Assembly: GCF_030551255.1 (NCBI RefSeq)
Contig: NZ_CP130630.1
Coordinates: forward strand, 8,103,501 to 8,167,500
Source of the DNA: Streptomyces sp. NL15-2K
Lineage (GTDB): Bacteria > Actinomycetota > Actinomycetes > Streptomycetales > Streptomycetaceae
Length of the DNA stretch: 64,000 nucleotides
Direction: 5' to 3'
The first letter of the stretch is position 1; every line of letters starts with the position of its first letter. This document shows positions 1 to 8,000 of this stretch, piece by piece. The translations under genes and the position numbers were made by a program. The notes beneath the pieces were generated by a model, which saw only the letters and a list, made by a program, of their open reading frames with translations, was not told the origin of the DNA and did no database searches.

Positions 1-1190
1 GTGAACGCGTCCGCCGTGGCAGCGGGGTTGTTGTGGTAGCCGCGGGTGACCATGGGGCCGGTCAGCTGCAGCTCGCCCACCTCGCCCTCGGGCAGCTCGC
101 GGTCGTCGGCGTCGGCGATCCGGATGCGCAGGCCGCGCACCGGGGTACCGAGGGAGGCGAACTCGCGGCCCCGGTCCGCCTCGGGGAAGGCCTTGCGGGA
201 GTAGACGCTGCCGGCGCAGGTCTCGGTCATGCCGAAGGCCGGCCACAGGGCGTCGGGGGCGAGTCCGTGGGGCGCGAAGTGGTCGAGGAAGGCTTCGCCG
301 GTGGCGCGGACCACGGCCTCGCCGCCGCTGACGATGTGCCGCAGCCGGGTCAGGTCGAGCCGTTCTCCGCTGCCGTGAAGCTCCTCCGCCGCGGAATTGA
401 GCTGCCCCAGAAGGAAGTTGGGGGTGAAGGTCATGGTCACGCCGTGCCGGGAGGCGAGCCGCAGGAACTCGAGCGGCTCACCGAGGACGACCGAGGGCTC
501 CACGTGCAGCTGGCGGCTGCCGGTGGACAGCGGGAGCAGATGGCATTCCAGGAGAGCGGCCACATGGTCGAAGGAGACCCAGTTCAGGCTCGTGTCCGCG
601 GCGGTGAGCCGGTGATGGCCGTTCTTCGCGGCCATGGACGCCAGCAGATTGGCGTGAGTGAGCATGACGGCCTTGGAGTTGCCGGTCGAGCCCGAGGTCA
701 GCACGAGCAGCGCGGTGTCTTCGGGCGCGGCGGTGTGCGGCTGAGCCGGATCCGCGGTGTACAGCCGGTCCAGCAGGTCGACCGCGAGCCCGTCCACCGG
801 GGGCAGTTCGGCACCCAGGGACTCGCTGGTGATGACCAGCGGCCGGTCGAGCAGTGCGTCGACGTGGGTCAGCTGGGCGGCCCAGCGCTCGGGGTCGCCG
901 CGCAGCGGCGCCATGGGGCACGGTACGAAGCCGCCGAGCACCGCGGCCCAGAACGCGGTGAGGAACTCCCTGGGCCGCTCCAGGATCAGGACGACCTTGT
1001 CCTGCGGGCGCAGACCTCGGGCGCGCAGCCCGCCGAGCACCCGCAGGGCGTCGTCGAGGAGTTCCGGGTGGCTCTGTTCCTGGAATGCGGCCGCCGCGCC
1101 CCCGAGGCAGTAGCCGATGCCGGAGTCGGAGTGGTGCCGTGCGGCGTGCACTAGAAGATCCGTGATGCTCTGCTGAGGTGGGGTGTTCAC
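1..1190 (-). CDS. AMP-dependent acyl/aryl ligase (FAAL-like), 3' end outside window
   Basis: Member of the ANL (adenylate-forming) superfamily. The expected reaction is ATP-dependent activation of a carboxylic acid as an acyl-adenylate, for transfer to CoA or a carrier protein. Visible on the minus strand are the P-loop-like motif LTSGSTGNSKAVMLTH and a segment FDHVAALLECHLLPL where amino-acid A domains carry FDxS. Further along are a GMTETCAGS motif (A5 equivalent) and the start of the C-terminal part (GELQLTGPMVTRGYHNNP). The FDHVAALLE-type segment is typical of acyl/aryl ligases serving PKS or lipopeptide starters rather than amino-acid-activating domains. The GTG start at 1190 is preceded by GGAG at 1200-1197. 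An ATG at 1202 is in frame but lacks a good ribosome site. The C-terminal domain is cut off by the window edge. It probably activates the acyl starter of the lipopeptide; its substrate is unknown. Confidence 0.85.
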   Translation of the reverse strand, partial: MNTPPQQSITDLLVHAARHHSDSGIGYCLGGAAAAFQEQSHPELLDDALRVLGGLRARGLRPQDKVVLILERPREFLTAFWAAVLGGFVPCPMAPLRGDPERWAAQLTHVDALLDRPLVITSESLGAELPPVDGLAVDLLDRLYTADPAQPHTAAPEDTALLVLTSGSTGNSKAVMLTHANLLASMAAKNGHHRLTAADTSLNWVSFDHVAALLECHLLPLSTGSRQLHVEPSVVLGEPLEFLRLASRHGVTMTFTPNFLLGQLNSAAEELHGSGERLDLTRLRHIVSGGEAVVRATGEAFLDHFAPHGLAPDALWPAFGMTETCAGSVYSRKAFPEADRGREFASLGTPVRGLRIRIADADDRELPEGEVGELQLTGPMVTRGYHNNPAATADAF

Positions 1191-1934
1191 GTTTGTCTCC
1201 ATTGCCTGATGGCGCGTCGGGCCCGGCGGCCCTGTGCGTCTACGAGGTGAGAACTGGACGTGCCGCGATGGGGGAGGCCGCGTTTCGGCGACAACAATTC
1301 ATACGGAATCCCGCGGAAGTAGAGAAAAATTCGTTCGGTCGTCCCGTGCGGGTTCAGCGCCTATGCAATGCGGCCACCGGCAAGCGAAATATTTCGATCA
1401 GCGATGGCTGATTCGAAGGGGTTGTGCCATTCGGTGCTCGCCCAGCCGACCTGGGGGAATTGCGCTATTGGTCCGGTATTTACCGGTGCCGGACCGGGTT
1501 CCATGGAGGTCTGGCGACGCCGGAGGTGTGGATGCGCCCAGTGGGGTGTGTGCCCGAAGCGTGGTCACGTCGTGAACTTAGGCGGGAACCTGCCCGAAGT
1601 GCGGGACGGATGGCCGCTAGCGGACAGCGGTACCACGCTGAGTGCATGTTACTTCGCAGTAATGCACGAAAAAAGGAATCAGAACCGCCGCTTCCGGGGG
1701 TTGAGTGCAGCTTGCTGACAACACCTTCAAAGCGGTGTCGGAGGATGATGCCCCGTAGACTGAATCTGGTTGCTCGAACTACTGTCGGGAAACAAGTCGG
1801 CTCCACGCGGCCGAGAAGGTAATTCACTAATAAACAGTTGTAGTTGCCAGATTTTTGTGGGGCGAACAGGTGGTGCCCGTGACCGGCGCAGACCATGCGG
1901 AAGCGGGAATCCGGTGAGCCGTAGGGGGAGCCTT
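1191..1934. other. Intergenic divergent promoter region
   Basis: This 744-bp region between the ligase (-) and the first LuxR-type regulator (+) has no convincing gene. Its right half, from about 1640 to 1860, is clearly more AT-rich than the surrounding DNA. It contains the dyad described at 1642-1667 and a duplicated TGCCCGAAG (about 1552 and 1591). Promoters for both flanking genes probably lie here. Confidence 0.6.
1642..1667. promoter_or_regulatory. Dyad symmetry, candidate operator
   Basis: GTGCAT and ATGCAC arms are separated by 14 bases, and the inner bases (TTACT / AGTAA) extend the symmetry imperfectly. The dyad lies about 270 bases upstream of the first LuxR-type gene in an AT-rich stretch. 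This suggests a regulator-binding site; the binder is unknown. Confidence 0.4.
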
Positions 1935-2699
1935 ATGTCGGACGCATTGGTTGATAAAGGGGGAAAGACGGAGGAGCCGGCGACAGCCGATCACTCCGCC
2001 GGTCTTGAACAGGCGCTGCTGCAGGCCAGCGCCTTGATCGATTCCACTGTCCTGCTGCACCGACAACGCCTCGTGTTACCGACCCCGGTGGCGCGCACGG
2101 GCGGTGTACCGATCGGCGACGCCCTTGAGTCGCTCATCGGCCGGACCCGGCACACGGTGTGCGTCGCGCTGACCGAGACCGGTGAATTCGCCGACGCCGT
2201 CGTGCGTTCGCTGGCCGCCATCCCGGAGCGGGCGGCCGTACGCATCCTCTGTACCCCGGATGCGACGGACTCCTCGCTCTCCCGACTGGTCGACAGCCGG
2301 CTGGAGGCCCGGGTTTCGGAGAGCGGACTGCGCGAGACCCTGGTGGTCGACGGCGTGGCGGCACTGGTGCGCGGGGGAGAGGAAACCGGCGGCCAGGCCG
2401 CCATCGTGAACGACGCCGCCGCGGTACGCGCCCTCGAACTGCTCTTCGCCGGCGCCTGGTCCCGCGGCCGCAAGCTCACCGACCACCTGCAGTTGAGCCC
2501 TCGGCTCCGCACCGAGCTCGCCCGGAATATCCTGGAGCGGCTGCGTGCGGGCAACACCGACGAGACGGCGGCGCGGGAACTCAAGGTGTCCCTGCGGACC
2601 TACCGGCGTTACGTCGCGGAGATCATGCGGGAACTCGACGCGAACTCACGCTTCCAGGCCGGAGTCCGGGCCGTGGAGTTCGGACTGCTGTCGGAGTAG
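1935..2699 (+). CDS. LuxR-type HTH regulator, first of a tandem pair
   Basis: A 254-aa DNA-binding regulator. The C-terminal 65 residues form a LuxR/GerE-type helix-turn-helix (ETAARELKVSLRTYRRYVAE, then ANSRFQAGVRAVEFGLL). The N-terminal part resembles the TrmB/phospholipase-D-like sensor region found in many actinomycete regulators of this kind, with a weak leucine-rich helix at residues 20-45. There is no receiver domain. The ATG at 1935 follows a strong GGGGGAG at 1924-1930; longer in-frame starts upstream lack such a site. The next gene is a paralogue with the same architecture 103 bases downstream, so the pair probably arose by tandem duplication. It is likely a pathway-specific activator of the cluster; its effector is unknown. 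Confidence 0.85.
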   Translation: MSDALVDKGGKTEEPATADHSAGLEQALLQASALIDSTVLLHRQRLVLPTPVARTGGVPIGDALESLIGRTRHTVCVALTETGEFADAVVRSLAAIPERAAVRILCTPDATDSSLSRLVDSRLEARVSESGLRETLVVDGVAALVRGGEETGGQAAIVNDAAAVRALELLFAGAWSRGRKLTDHLQLSPRLRTELARNILERLRAGNTDETAARELKVSLRTYRRYVAEIMRELDANSRFQAGVRAVEFGLLSE

Positions 2700-2802
2700 C
2701 GCGCGGTGCCGAGCAGGAGAGCCGTACGAGCGGAGCCGTCCCGGACGCGGGCGTTTGCCCGGCGGGGCCCGCACGCCAGAAGCCAAGGTGGGGGAAGACG
2801 AC

Positions 2803-3594
2803 GTGTCCAACGGGGGAGACGACGAGCTGGAGCACGCCCTGCTCCAGGTACGGGCGCTGATCGAGTCGACGGTCGCCCTGCACAGGGACCGCAATCACCA
2901 AGAAAGCCTGATCACCGGCCTCGAAAACGACTACGACGCCGTACTCGACGCGGCGCAGCGGCTCATTCTGAGCGCCTCCCACAGCATCGACATCGTGCAC
3001 GCACGCCGACTCGGTTCCGACGAACGGTCCGAACGCACCGAACGAGAGCTGATATACGGCGCGCACGAGGGCGTGGGCGTACGGCTGTTGTCCAGCCCGG
3101 CCATGCTCGACGAGGACTACGTGCGCGAACAACTCGGCAGGGACCGCCCGGTGGCCATCCGGATCGCCAGGGTCCCACCACTGCAGGCGATGATCGTGGA
3201 CGGCAGTACCGCGCTGGTGGTGGCGGATTCGGCGGTCGGCCGCCGGGCCTCGGTGATCCGGGTGCCGGAGGTGCTCAACACACTGCAGACCCTCTTCGAG
3301 AACGTGTGGGTCCGTGCGGTGCCCGCCGGCGAGCGCACGGTGTTCGGGGACCGCTACCGGGCCTCGCTCGCCCGGCAGATTCTCGGTGCCCTCCAGGCCG
3401 GTGTCACGGACGAGGTGGCGGCCCGCGACCTGACCATCTCCGTCCGCACCTACCGGCGCCATGTCGCGGAGATCATGAGCCTGCTCGGTGCCAACTCCCG
3501 CTTCCAGGCAGGCGCACGCGCCGCGGAGCTGGGATTGCTGCCACCTGCGGCCGGGCCGGGCACCGAGCGCGGCGGCCCGGTGGCATTTTCCTGA
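2803..3594 (+). CDS. LuxR-type HTH regulator, second of a tandem pair
   Basis: A 263-aa paralogue of the upstream regulator. The N-terminal segment starts ELEHALLQVRALIESTVALH, aligning with ELxQALLQASALIDSTVLLH in the neighbour. The C-terminal HTH (VAARDLTISVRTYRRHVAEI) is followed by GANSRFQAGARAAELGLL. The GTG at 2803 is chosen because GGGGGAAG lies just upstream (about 2790-2797). A GTG at 2788 is possible but has no Shine-Dalgarno sequence at suitable spacing. The middle region (IDIVHARRLGSDER, LLSSPAMLDEDY) looks like the PLD/TrmB-type ligand module. A strong stem-loop ends the unit at 3715-3743. It probably acts with its twin on cluster promoters, possibly as a heterodimer (inference). 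Confidence 0.85.
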   Translation: MSNGGDDELEHALLQVRALIESTVALHRDRNHQESLITGLENDYDAVLDAAQRLILSASHSIDIVHARRLGSDERSERTERELIYGAHEGVGVRLLSSPAMLDEDYVREQLGRDRPVAIRIARVPPLQAMIVDGSTALVVADSAVGRRASVIRVPEVLNTLQTLFENVWVRAVPAGERTVFGDRYRASLARQILGALQAGVTDEVAARDLTISVRTYRRHVAEIMSLLGANSRFQAGARAAELGLLPPAAGPGTERGGPVAFS

Positions 3595-3714
3595 AAGGTC
3601 TGTTGCCGCCCGATCCCGAGGCCCAGTTGTATGAGGCGTCAGGAACGGGAGCCGTCCGAACGGCGGACCCTTCCCCGACGGCTGGTACCCCCCCGTTGAG
3701 CCGTCGGCGCACGA

Positions 3715-3743
3715 GGCCGGTCACCCGAGTGGGGTGACCGGCC
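3715..3743 (+). terminator. Rho-independent-like terminator
   Basis: A perfect 12-bp stem, GGCCGGTCACCC (3715-3726) with GGGTGACCGGCC (3732-3743), and a 5-base loop. It lies between the LuxR pair and the malonyl transacylase gene, separating the two units. Confidence 0.8.
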
Positions 3744-3783
3744 CTGCGTGCCCCTCGATGAGCGTCGTGCGGAAGGCGGGTTC

Positions 3784-4728
3784 ATGAATCAGGTACCGGT
3801 CGGCCTGGTGTTTCCCGGGCAGGGAACACAGAAGCAGGGAATGGGTGAGCCCTGGCGTGACACCCCGTCCTGGGAGCTCACCGCGGAGATCTCCACCGCC
3901 ACGGGCGAAGACCTCCCCGAACTGCTCCTGCACACTCCCGGCGAGCATCTTCGGCGCACCGATCTCGCACAACTGGCCGTGTTCACCGTCGGGTTGATCG
4001 CGCACGCCGAAGCGGTGCGCGGCGGCGCACTCGGCGGGCCGGTCGTCGCCTGCGCGGGACACAGCCTCGGCGAGTACACGGCTCTCGTCGCGGCCGGCGC
4101 CCTCACCGTCGGTCGGGCCGCGGCCCTGGTCGCCACCCGGGGACGCGCCATGCGCGAGGCGGCGCTGGCCCGCGAAGGCACGATGGGCGCGGTCGTGGCG
4201 GCGCCTTACGCCGAGGTGGCGACGCTGGTGAGCGAGATCCGTACCGAGGGCGGCGAGGTGTGGATCGCCAACGTCAACGCCCCCGGCCAGACCGTGATCT
4301 CCGGCTCCCCCGAGGCGATCGGGGAAGTCGGGGCACGCGCCCCCTCGATCGGCGGCAAGACGATCAGCCTCCGGGTCGGTGGAGCCTTCCACAGCCCGTA
4401 CATGGCCCCCGCCGCCGAAACGCTCGGCGGTGCGTTCAGGGACACGTCCTTCGCCCCCACGCATCTGCCCGTGGTGGCCAACGTCGACGCGGTGCCGTAC
4501 GCGGACCACGCCGACTGGCCGGCGCTCTGCGTCCGGCAGCTCACCTCCCCGGTGCTGTGGGAACGGAGCGTACGGACCCTCACCGGTCCGCTCGGCTGCC
4601 GCCGGCTCGTCGAACTCGGCCCCGGGCGAACCCTGGCCGGTCTGGTCCGCCGCATCGACCCGGAGGTGGAGGTCGTCTCCGTGGACGGCCCCGGAGCCGT
4701 CCTGGCCCGACCGGTGAGCGAACGATGA
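3784..4728 (+). CDS. fabD: Stand-alone malonyl-CoA:ACP transacylase
   Basis: A 314-aa acyltransferase of the FabD family. It moves malonyl from CoA to an acyl carrier protein for chain extension. Motifs in order: GQGTQKQGMG near residue 12; the nucleophile serine in AGHSLGEYTAL (Ser94); the conserved arginine around VATRGRAM (about 119); and AFHSPYM with the catalytic His203. The AFHS signature favours malonyl over methylmalonyl. Length is normal for FabD. The ATG at 3784 follows GGAAGG at 3771-3776. It overlaps the IclR gene by ATGA at 4725. As a free-standing enzyme in a lipopeptide cluster it may supply malonyl to the acyl-starter machinery, working with the ketosynthase (5627) and carboxylase (9778). 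Confidence 0.92.
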   Translation: MNQVPVGLVFPGQGTQKQGMGEPWRDTPSWELTAEISTATGEDLPELLLHTPGEHLRRTDLAQLAVFTVGLIAHAEAVRGGALGGPVVACAGHSLGEYTALVAAGALTVGRAAALVATRGRAMREAALAREGTMGAVVAAPYAEVATLVSEIRTEGGEVWIANVNAPGQTVISGSPEAIGEVGARAPSIGGKTISLRVGGAFHSPYMAPAAETLGGAFRDTSFAPTHLPVVANVDAVPYADHADWPALCVRQLTSPVLWERSVRTLTGPLGCRRLVELGPGRTLAGLVRRIDPEVEVVSVDGPGAVLARPVSER

Positions 4729-5486
4729 GCGTCGCGACCCGGCAGCCGAAAAGGCTCAGCGGGATCGGCGTGCTCGACAAGGCCTCGACCCTCCTGGACC
4801 TGGTGGAGAAGGGCCCGGCGTCCCTGGCGGAGCTGGTCGCCGGCAGCGGATTCGCGCGTCCCACCGTGCACCGGATCGCCCTCGGCATGGAGAGCCTCGG
4901 GCTGCTCGCCCGGGACTTCAGGGGCCGGTTCGTCCTCGGCCCGCGGCTCGGCAACATGGCCGCCGAGGTGCAGCGTGACCAACTGGTCAAGGCGGCGTCG
5001 CCGGTCCTCGCGGACCTGCAGGCACTGACCGGTCTCGACGCCCGGCTCTTCCGCCGCCGTGGTGCCATGCAGATCTGCGTCGGCATCTCCCCGGACGTCA
5101 CGGACGGGAGTGAGGACCTGCCGGTCGGCACGGCACGGTCGGTCAAGGCGGGCCCGGTCGCCCAGATCCTGCTCGCCTGGGAGGAGCCCGTGGCGCTGTA
5201 CGAGGGACTGCGCAGCGCCCGCTTCACCGCCGCGCAGCTCTCGCTCGTACGGCGTCGCGGCTGGGCGCACGGCCCCGACGCGATGGTGCCCGGGGCCGTC
5301 TCGATCGCGGTGCCGGTACGCGCCATGGGGAAACGGGTGGTGGCCGCCCTCGCTCTGACCGGAGCGCCGCCCCGCATGCCCGCGACCCCGAACCGGCTGC
5401 TGCTCGGCTCGGTGGTCGACGCGGCCGGCGAACTCGGTGACGTGCTGGTGGAATCCGGGACGGCCCTGCGGCCGCGAGCCCGGTAG
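4725..5486 (+). CDS. IclR-family transcriptional regulator
   Basis: A 253-aa IclR-type regulator. The N-terminal winged HTH (ASLAELVAGSGFARPTVHRI, about residues 31-50) precedes a C-terminal GAF-like effector domain. That domain includes VGTARSVKAGPVAQILLAW and AVSIAVPVRAMGKRVVAALAL, as usual for the family. The start ATG lies inside the stop of the transacylase gene (ATGA), so the two are translationally coupled. Coupling of a repressor-type regulator to a biosynthetic gene suggests autoregulation of the small operon running from 3784 to 7961. The effector is not predictable; fatty acyl or aromatic acids would be usual for the family. Confidence 0.88.
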   Translation: MSVATRQPKRLSGIGVLDKASTLLDLVEKGPASLAELVAGSGFARPTVHRIALGMESLGLLARDFRGRFVLGPRLGNMAAEVQRDQLVKAASPVLADLQALTGLDARLFRRRGAMQICVGISPDVTDGSEDLPVGTARSVKAGPVAQILLAWEEPVALYEGLRSARFTAAQLSLVRRRGWAHGPDAMVPGAVSIAVPVRAMGKRVVAALALTGAPPRMPATPNRLLLGSVVDAAGELGDVLVESGTALRPRAR

Positions 5487-5626
5487 TTCCTGCCACCGAT
5501 GGCAGCAAGGCGTCACCCGCGTCGCGGGGGTGAGGAACCCGCGACAGCATGAACTCCGGGCCCCCTGCCGGGCCTTCGGCACCGACCGATCCAAACGTCC
5601 ACGCGTCCGCACAAAGGGGTATAGGT

Positions 5627-6784
5627 GTGTCCACTGCTTTGCGTGCCGAGCCGGTGAGCCGTCCCATCGTCGGGATGGGGGCCGTGGCGGCCACCGGATC
5701 CGGTGTCGACGAACTCTTCGAGAGCCTGTGCGCGGGACACCGGGGCGAGGCGGAGCTGCGGGGCTTCGACCGGTCCCGGTTCCGTGCCCCCTACGCCTAC
5801 GAGGTGGACGACCGGCCGGTACCGGGAGCGGATGTCCCCGGTCGGGCCACCCGGCTGCTGCTGGACGCCGTCGGCCAGGCCGCGGCGGACGCCGGCCTCG
5901 GAGAGGATCTGAGCGGCATTCCGGTCCTGGTCGGCACCGGCGTGCGGGAGTTGCGCACCTTGGAACTGTGGTGGCGGGACGGATCCCCGTTCGCCGACTC
6001 CGGCCTCGACTTCGGCACCGCGCTGCGCGAGCGCTTCAACGTCGAGGTCACCCACACCTTCTCCAACGCCTGCTCGGCTTCGCTGTACGCGCTGGCGCTC
6101 GCCTCCGACCTGCTGGGGCAGGAGGGCGACGACGCCTTGGACACGGTGATCGTCGCCGGTGTCGACGTCCTGACCGAGTCCATGTACGGGCTGTTCGAAC
6201 GGGCCCGCCCCTCCAGCAGGGACGGCACGTGCGTCCCCATGGGGGACGGCGCCGCCGCGATCGTGCTGCGCCGGGCCGACGGCCGGTCGGACCGGGTCCA
6301 CGGACACCTGCGGGGTGTGGCCGTCAACTGCGACGCCCACCGGCTCACCGCGCCCTCACCGGACGGCATCGCCGCGGTCATGCGCTCCGCGCACCAGCTC
6401 GCCGGAGTGAAGGCGTCCGACATCGACCTCGTGATGCTGCACGGCAGCGGGACCCTCGGCGACGAGGAGCCGGAGGCCGTCGCGCTCGCCGCCGTGCTCG
6501 GCGAGGCGGCGTCGGCCCCGCTGATGACCGCGGTGAAGCCGATGACGGGGCAGACCTCCGGTGCCTCCGGGCTCATCGACCTGATCGTCGGGATACGCGC
6601 GCTGACACAGGGACGGGTACCGCCGACCGCCGCCCACGAGGACGAGGCCGGGCAGGAGTCGCCGTTCCGGTACGTCACCGGCAGGGCGGCCGACGGGCAA
6701 CGGCTGAACGTGGCGCAGCTCAACGCTTTCGGACTCGGCGGCATCAACGCCGTCGCCATCGTGGAAGGAACCGAGCGCTCATGA
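5627..6784 (+). CDS. Beta-ketoacyl synthase homologue with Cys-His-Gln active site
   Basis: A 385-aa thiolase-fold ketosynthase. The nucleophile is Cys149 in SNACSASLYAL and the first histidine is His272 in LHGSGTLGDEE. The second histidine of KAS I/II enzymes, normally in GHTxGAAG, is replaced: the segment reads KPMTGQTSGASG with Gln at 309. The C-terminal FGxGGxN motif is FGLGGINA. Losing the second histidine should impair decarboxylative condensation, so an acyltransferase role, a non-elongating role or a partner role is possible (inference). The GTG at 5627 follows AAAGGGG at 5613-5619. A 140-bp gap without a gene separates it from iclR; it overlaps the hydrolase gene downstream by ATGA. 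Confidence 0.85.
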   Translation: MSTALRAEPVSRPIVGMGAVAATGSGVDELFESLCAGHRGEAELRGFDRSRFRAPYAYEVDDRPVPGADVPGRATRLLLDAVGQAAADAGLGEDLSGIPVLVGTGVRELRTLELWWRDGSPFADSGLDFGTALRERFNVEVTHTFSNACSASLYALALASDLLGQEGDDALDTVIVAGVDVLTESMYGLFERARPSSRDGTCVPMGDGAAAIVLRRADGRSDRVHGHLRGVAVNCDAHRLTAPSPDGIAAVMRSAHQLAGVKASDIDLVMLHGSGTLGDEEPEAVALAAVLGEAASAPLMTAVKPMTGQTSGASGLIDLIVGIRALTQGRVPPTAAHEDEAGQESPFRYVTGRAADGQRLNVAQLNAFGLGGINAVAIVEGTERS

Positions 6785-7611
6785 ACGCTCCCGCCGCACC
6801 GTCGCCCGTCTCGGTCCGCCGGCGCACCGAGGGCCCCGGTCCCCGAGTCCTGCTGCTGCACGGCCTGATCGTGGACGAGAGCGTCTGGGAGCGGACCCTC
6901 GCCCTGCTGCCGGCCCGCTACGAGATCTGGACCGCCCAACTGCCCTGGCGGGCGGAGACAGTCTCCGGCTGGACCGAGCTGCCGAACCTCAGAGGCTGGC
7001 TGGCCAGGGCGCTGGAGGCGGTGCCGGGCCGGGCGGAGATCGTGGTCGCCCACTCCGTGGCCTCACTCGTGCTGCTCGACCTGCTCGACCAGAAGAACAA
7101 GGGCGGGGTCGACGCGCTGCGCCGGTTCGGCATCCGCGCCCTGGTGCTGGCCTCGCCGTTCTACCGGCGCCGGGCCGCCGAATTCGACTGGGACACCCTC
7201 GGCTTCTACCTCGACGGCTTCCAGCGGTTCTCCGGGGAGGCGGTTCGGACCCACACGGCCGGCCGGCTCAGCGGCGCGGCCGAACGGGCCCTCGCCCGCA
7301 GGGCCCGGGACCAGGTGGGCCCGTACGGGTGGCTCGGGTTCGCCGAGCTCTATCTGCGCACTCCCGCGCTGCGGACCGACCGGATCAACGTGCCGACCCT
7401 GGTGGTCAGCGGAGCCGACGACCGTATCGGGCGCCCCGCCGAGAGCCTGGCGCTCGCCGCCGCGCTGCCGGACGCCGTCGCCCGGGTGCTACCCGGCTGC
7501 GGACACTTCCCCCTGGTCGAGGCCGCGGACCGGTTCGCCGCCGAGATCGGCGACTTCGTCGACCTGGCGATGGGTGTGCCTCTCGTCGAAGGCAAGGCCG
7601 TGGGGACGTGA
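6781..7611 (+). CDS. Alpha/beta hydrolase
   Basis: A 276-aa alpha/beta-hydrolase-fold protein. The oxyanion region is VLLLHGLIVDESVWE (from about residue 23). The nucleophile elbow is VVAHSVASLVLLD, so AHSVA replaces the commoner GHSxG; acid DD lies in VSGADDRIGR, and His in PGCGHFPLVEA near residue 241. A complete catalytic triad is visible. It may act as a type II thioesterase-like editing enzyme, an acyl hydrolase or an ester-forming enzyme; the sequence does not decide. It starts by ATGA overlap with the ketosynthase gene and ends by GTGA overlap with the next gene, so it sits inside a tight operon. Confidence 0.85.
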   Translation: MNAPAAPSPVSVRRRTEGPGPRVLLLHGLIVDESVWERTLALLPARYEIWTAQLPWRAETVSGWTELPNLRGWLARALEAVPGRAEIVVAHSVASLVLLDLLDQKNKGGVDALRRFGIRALVLASPFYRRRAAEFDWDTLGFYLDGFQRFSGEAVRTHTAGRLSGAAERALARRARDQVGPYGWLGFAELYLRTPALRTDRINVPTLVVSGADDRIGRPAESLALAAALPDAVARVLPGCGHFPLVEAADRFAAEIGDFVDLAMGVPLVEGKAVGT

Positions 7612-7961
7612 CGGAGGAACGGGAGCCGTTCCGCGGCGGCACCCCGTGGCTGCTCCTCGTCGAGAGCCGGGGACTCGAAGGCGACCCGGACGGCTTCCGG
7701 CAGGATGCCGTGACCCAGGCGATCATGGGGAAGTCGGTGGTGTTCTTCCTGGTGGAGGAGGGCGTGGTGCTGGCCGTCCCGGAGAGCGACGCCCATCTCG
7801 ACCGATTCCAGAAGGAGGGCGGGACGCTGGCCGCCGACCGTTTCTCGCTGGCGCAGCGGGGCCTGGACAAGACCCCGCTGCGCGCGGGCACGCGAATCAC
7901 CGGCATGGACGAGGTGGCGGGCTGGATCCTCGACCCCGCCGTGCGCGTGGTCTGGCACTGA
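7608..7961 (+). CDS. Small DsrE-like protein
   Basis: A 117-aa protein resembling the DsrE/DsrF fold. It has an N-terminal strand WLLLVESRGLE, a central helix and strand SVVFFLVEEGVVLAVP, then LDRFQKEGGTLAADRF, and the typical RGL before a last helix (MDEVAGWIL). No cysteine is present, so sulfur-relay chemistry like that of DsrE/TusD is unlikely; a binding or structural role is more plausible. The GTG start overlaps the hydrolase stop (GTGA). It closes the operon that starts with fabD. Its conservation next to a ketosynthase and hydrolase would be a useful context clue, but its function is unknown. Confidence 0.65.
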   Translation: MTEEREPFRGGTPWLLLVESRGLEGDPDGFRQDAVTQAIMGKSVVFFLVEEGVVLAVPESDAHLDRFQKEGGTLAADRFSLAQRGLDKTPLRAGTRITGMDEVAGWILDPAVRVVWH

Positions 7962-8000
7962 CCCGGTCGGCCGCCTCCGGCCAGGGCCCGTCCCGGGTCA
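7959..8000. terminator. Bidirectional terminator-like hairpin
   Basis: TGACCCGG at 7959-7966 pairs with CCGGGTCA at 7993-8000, with a second GGCC-rich hairpin inside. The outer stem contains the stop codons of both convergent genes, so it can serve both strands. Confidence 0.5.

Noticed and set aside
33..1154. 373-residue open frame on the plus strand at the left edge
   Set aside because: It is antisense to the ligase gene, whose motifs are unmistakable on the minus strand; its own composition is a GC-skew artefact.
1..1190. Ligase as the trans-adenylation enzyme for the A-less NRPS modules
   Set aside because: Its pocket region (FDHVAALLE) looks like acyl/aryl ligases, lacks amino-acid A-domain features, and the gene is incomplete here; kept as acyl-starter candidate.
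5437..7611. 724-residue open frame overlapping the ketosynthase
   Set aside because: Only its C-terminal part is the hydrolase (from ATG 6781); the rest is an Arg-rich shadow of the ketosynthase gene.
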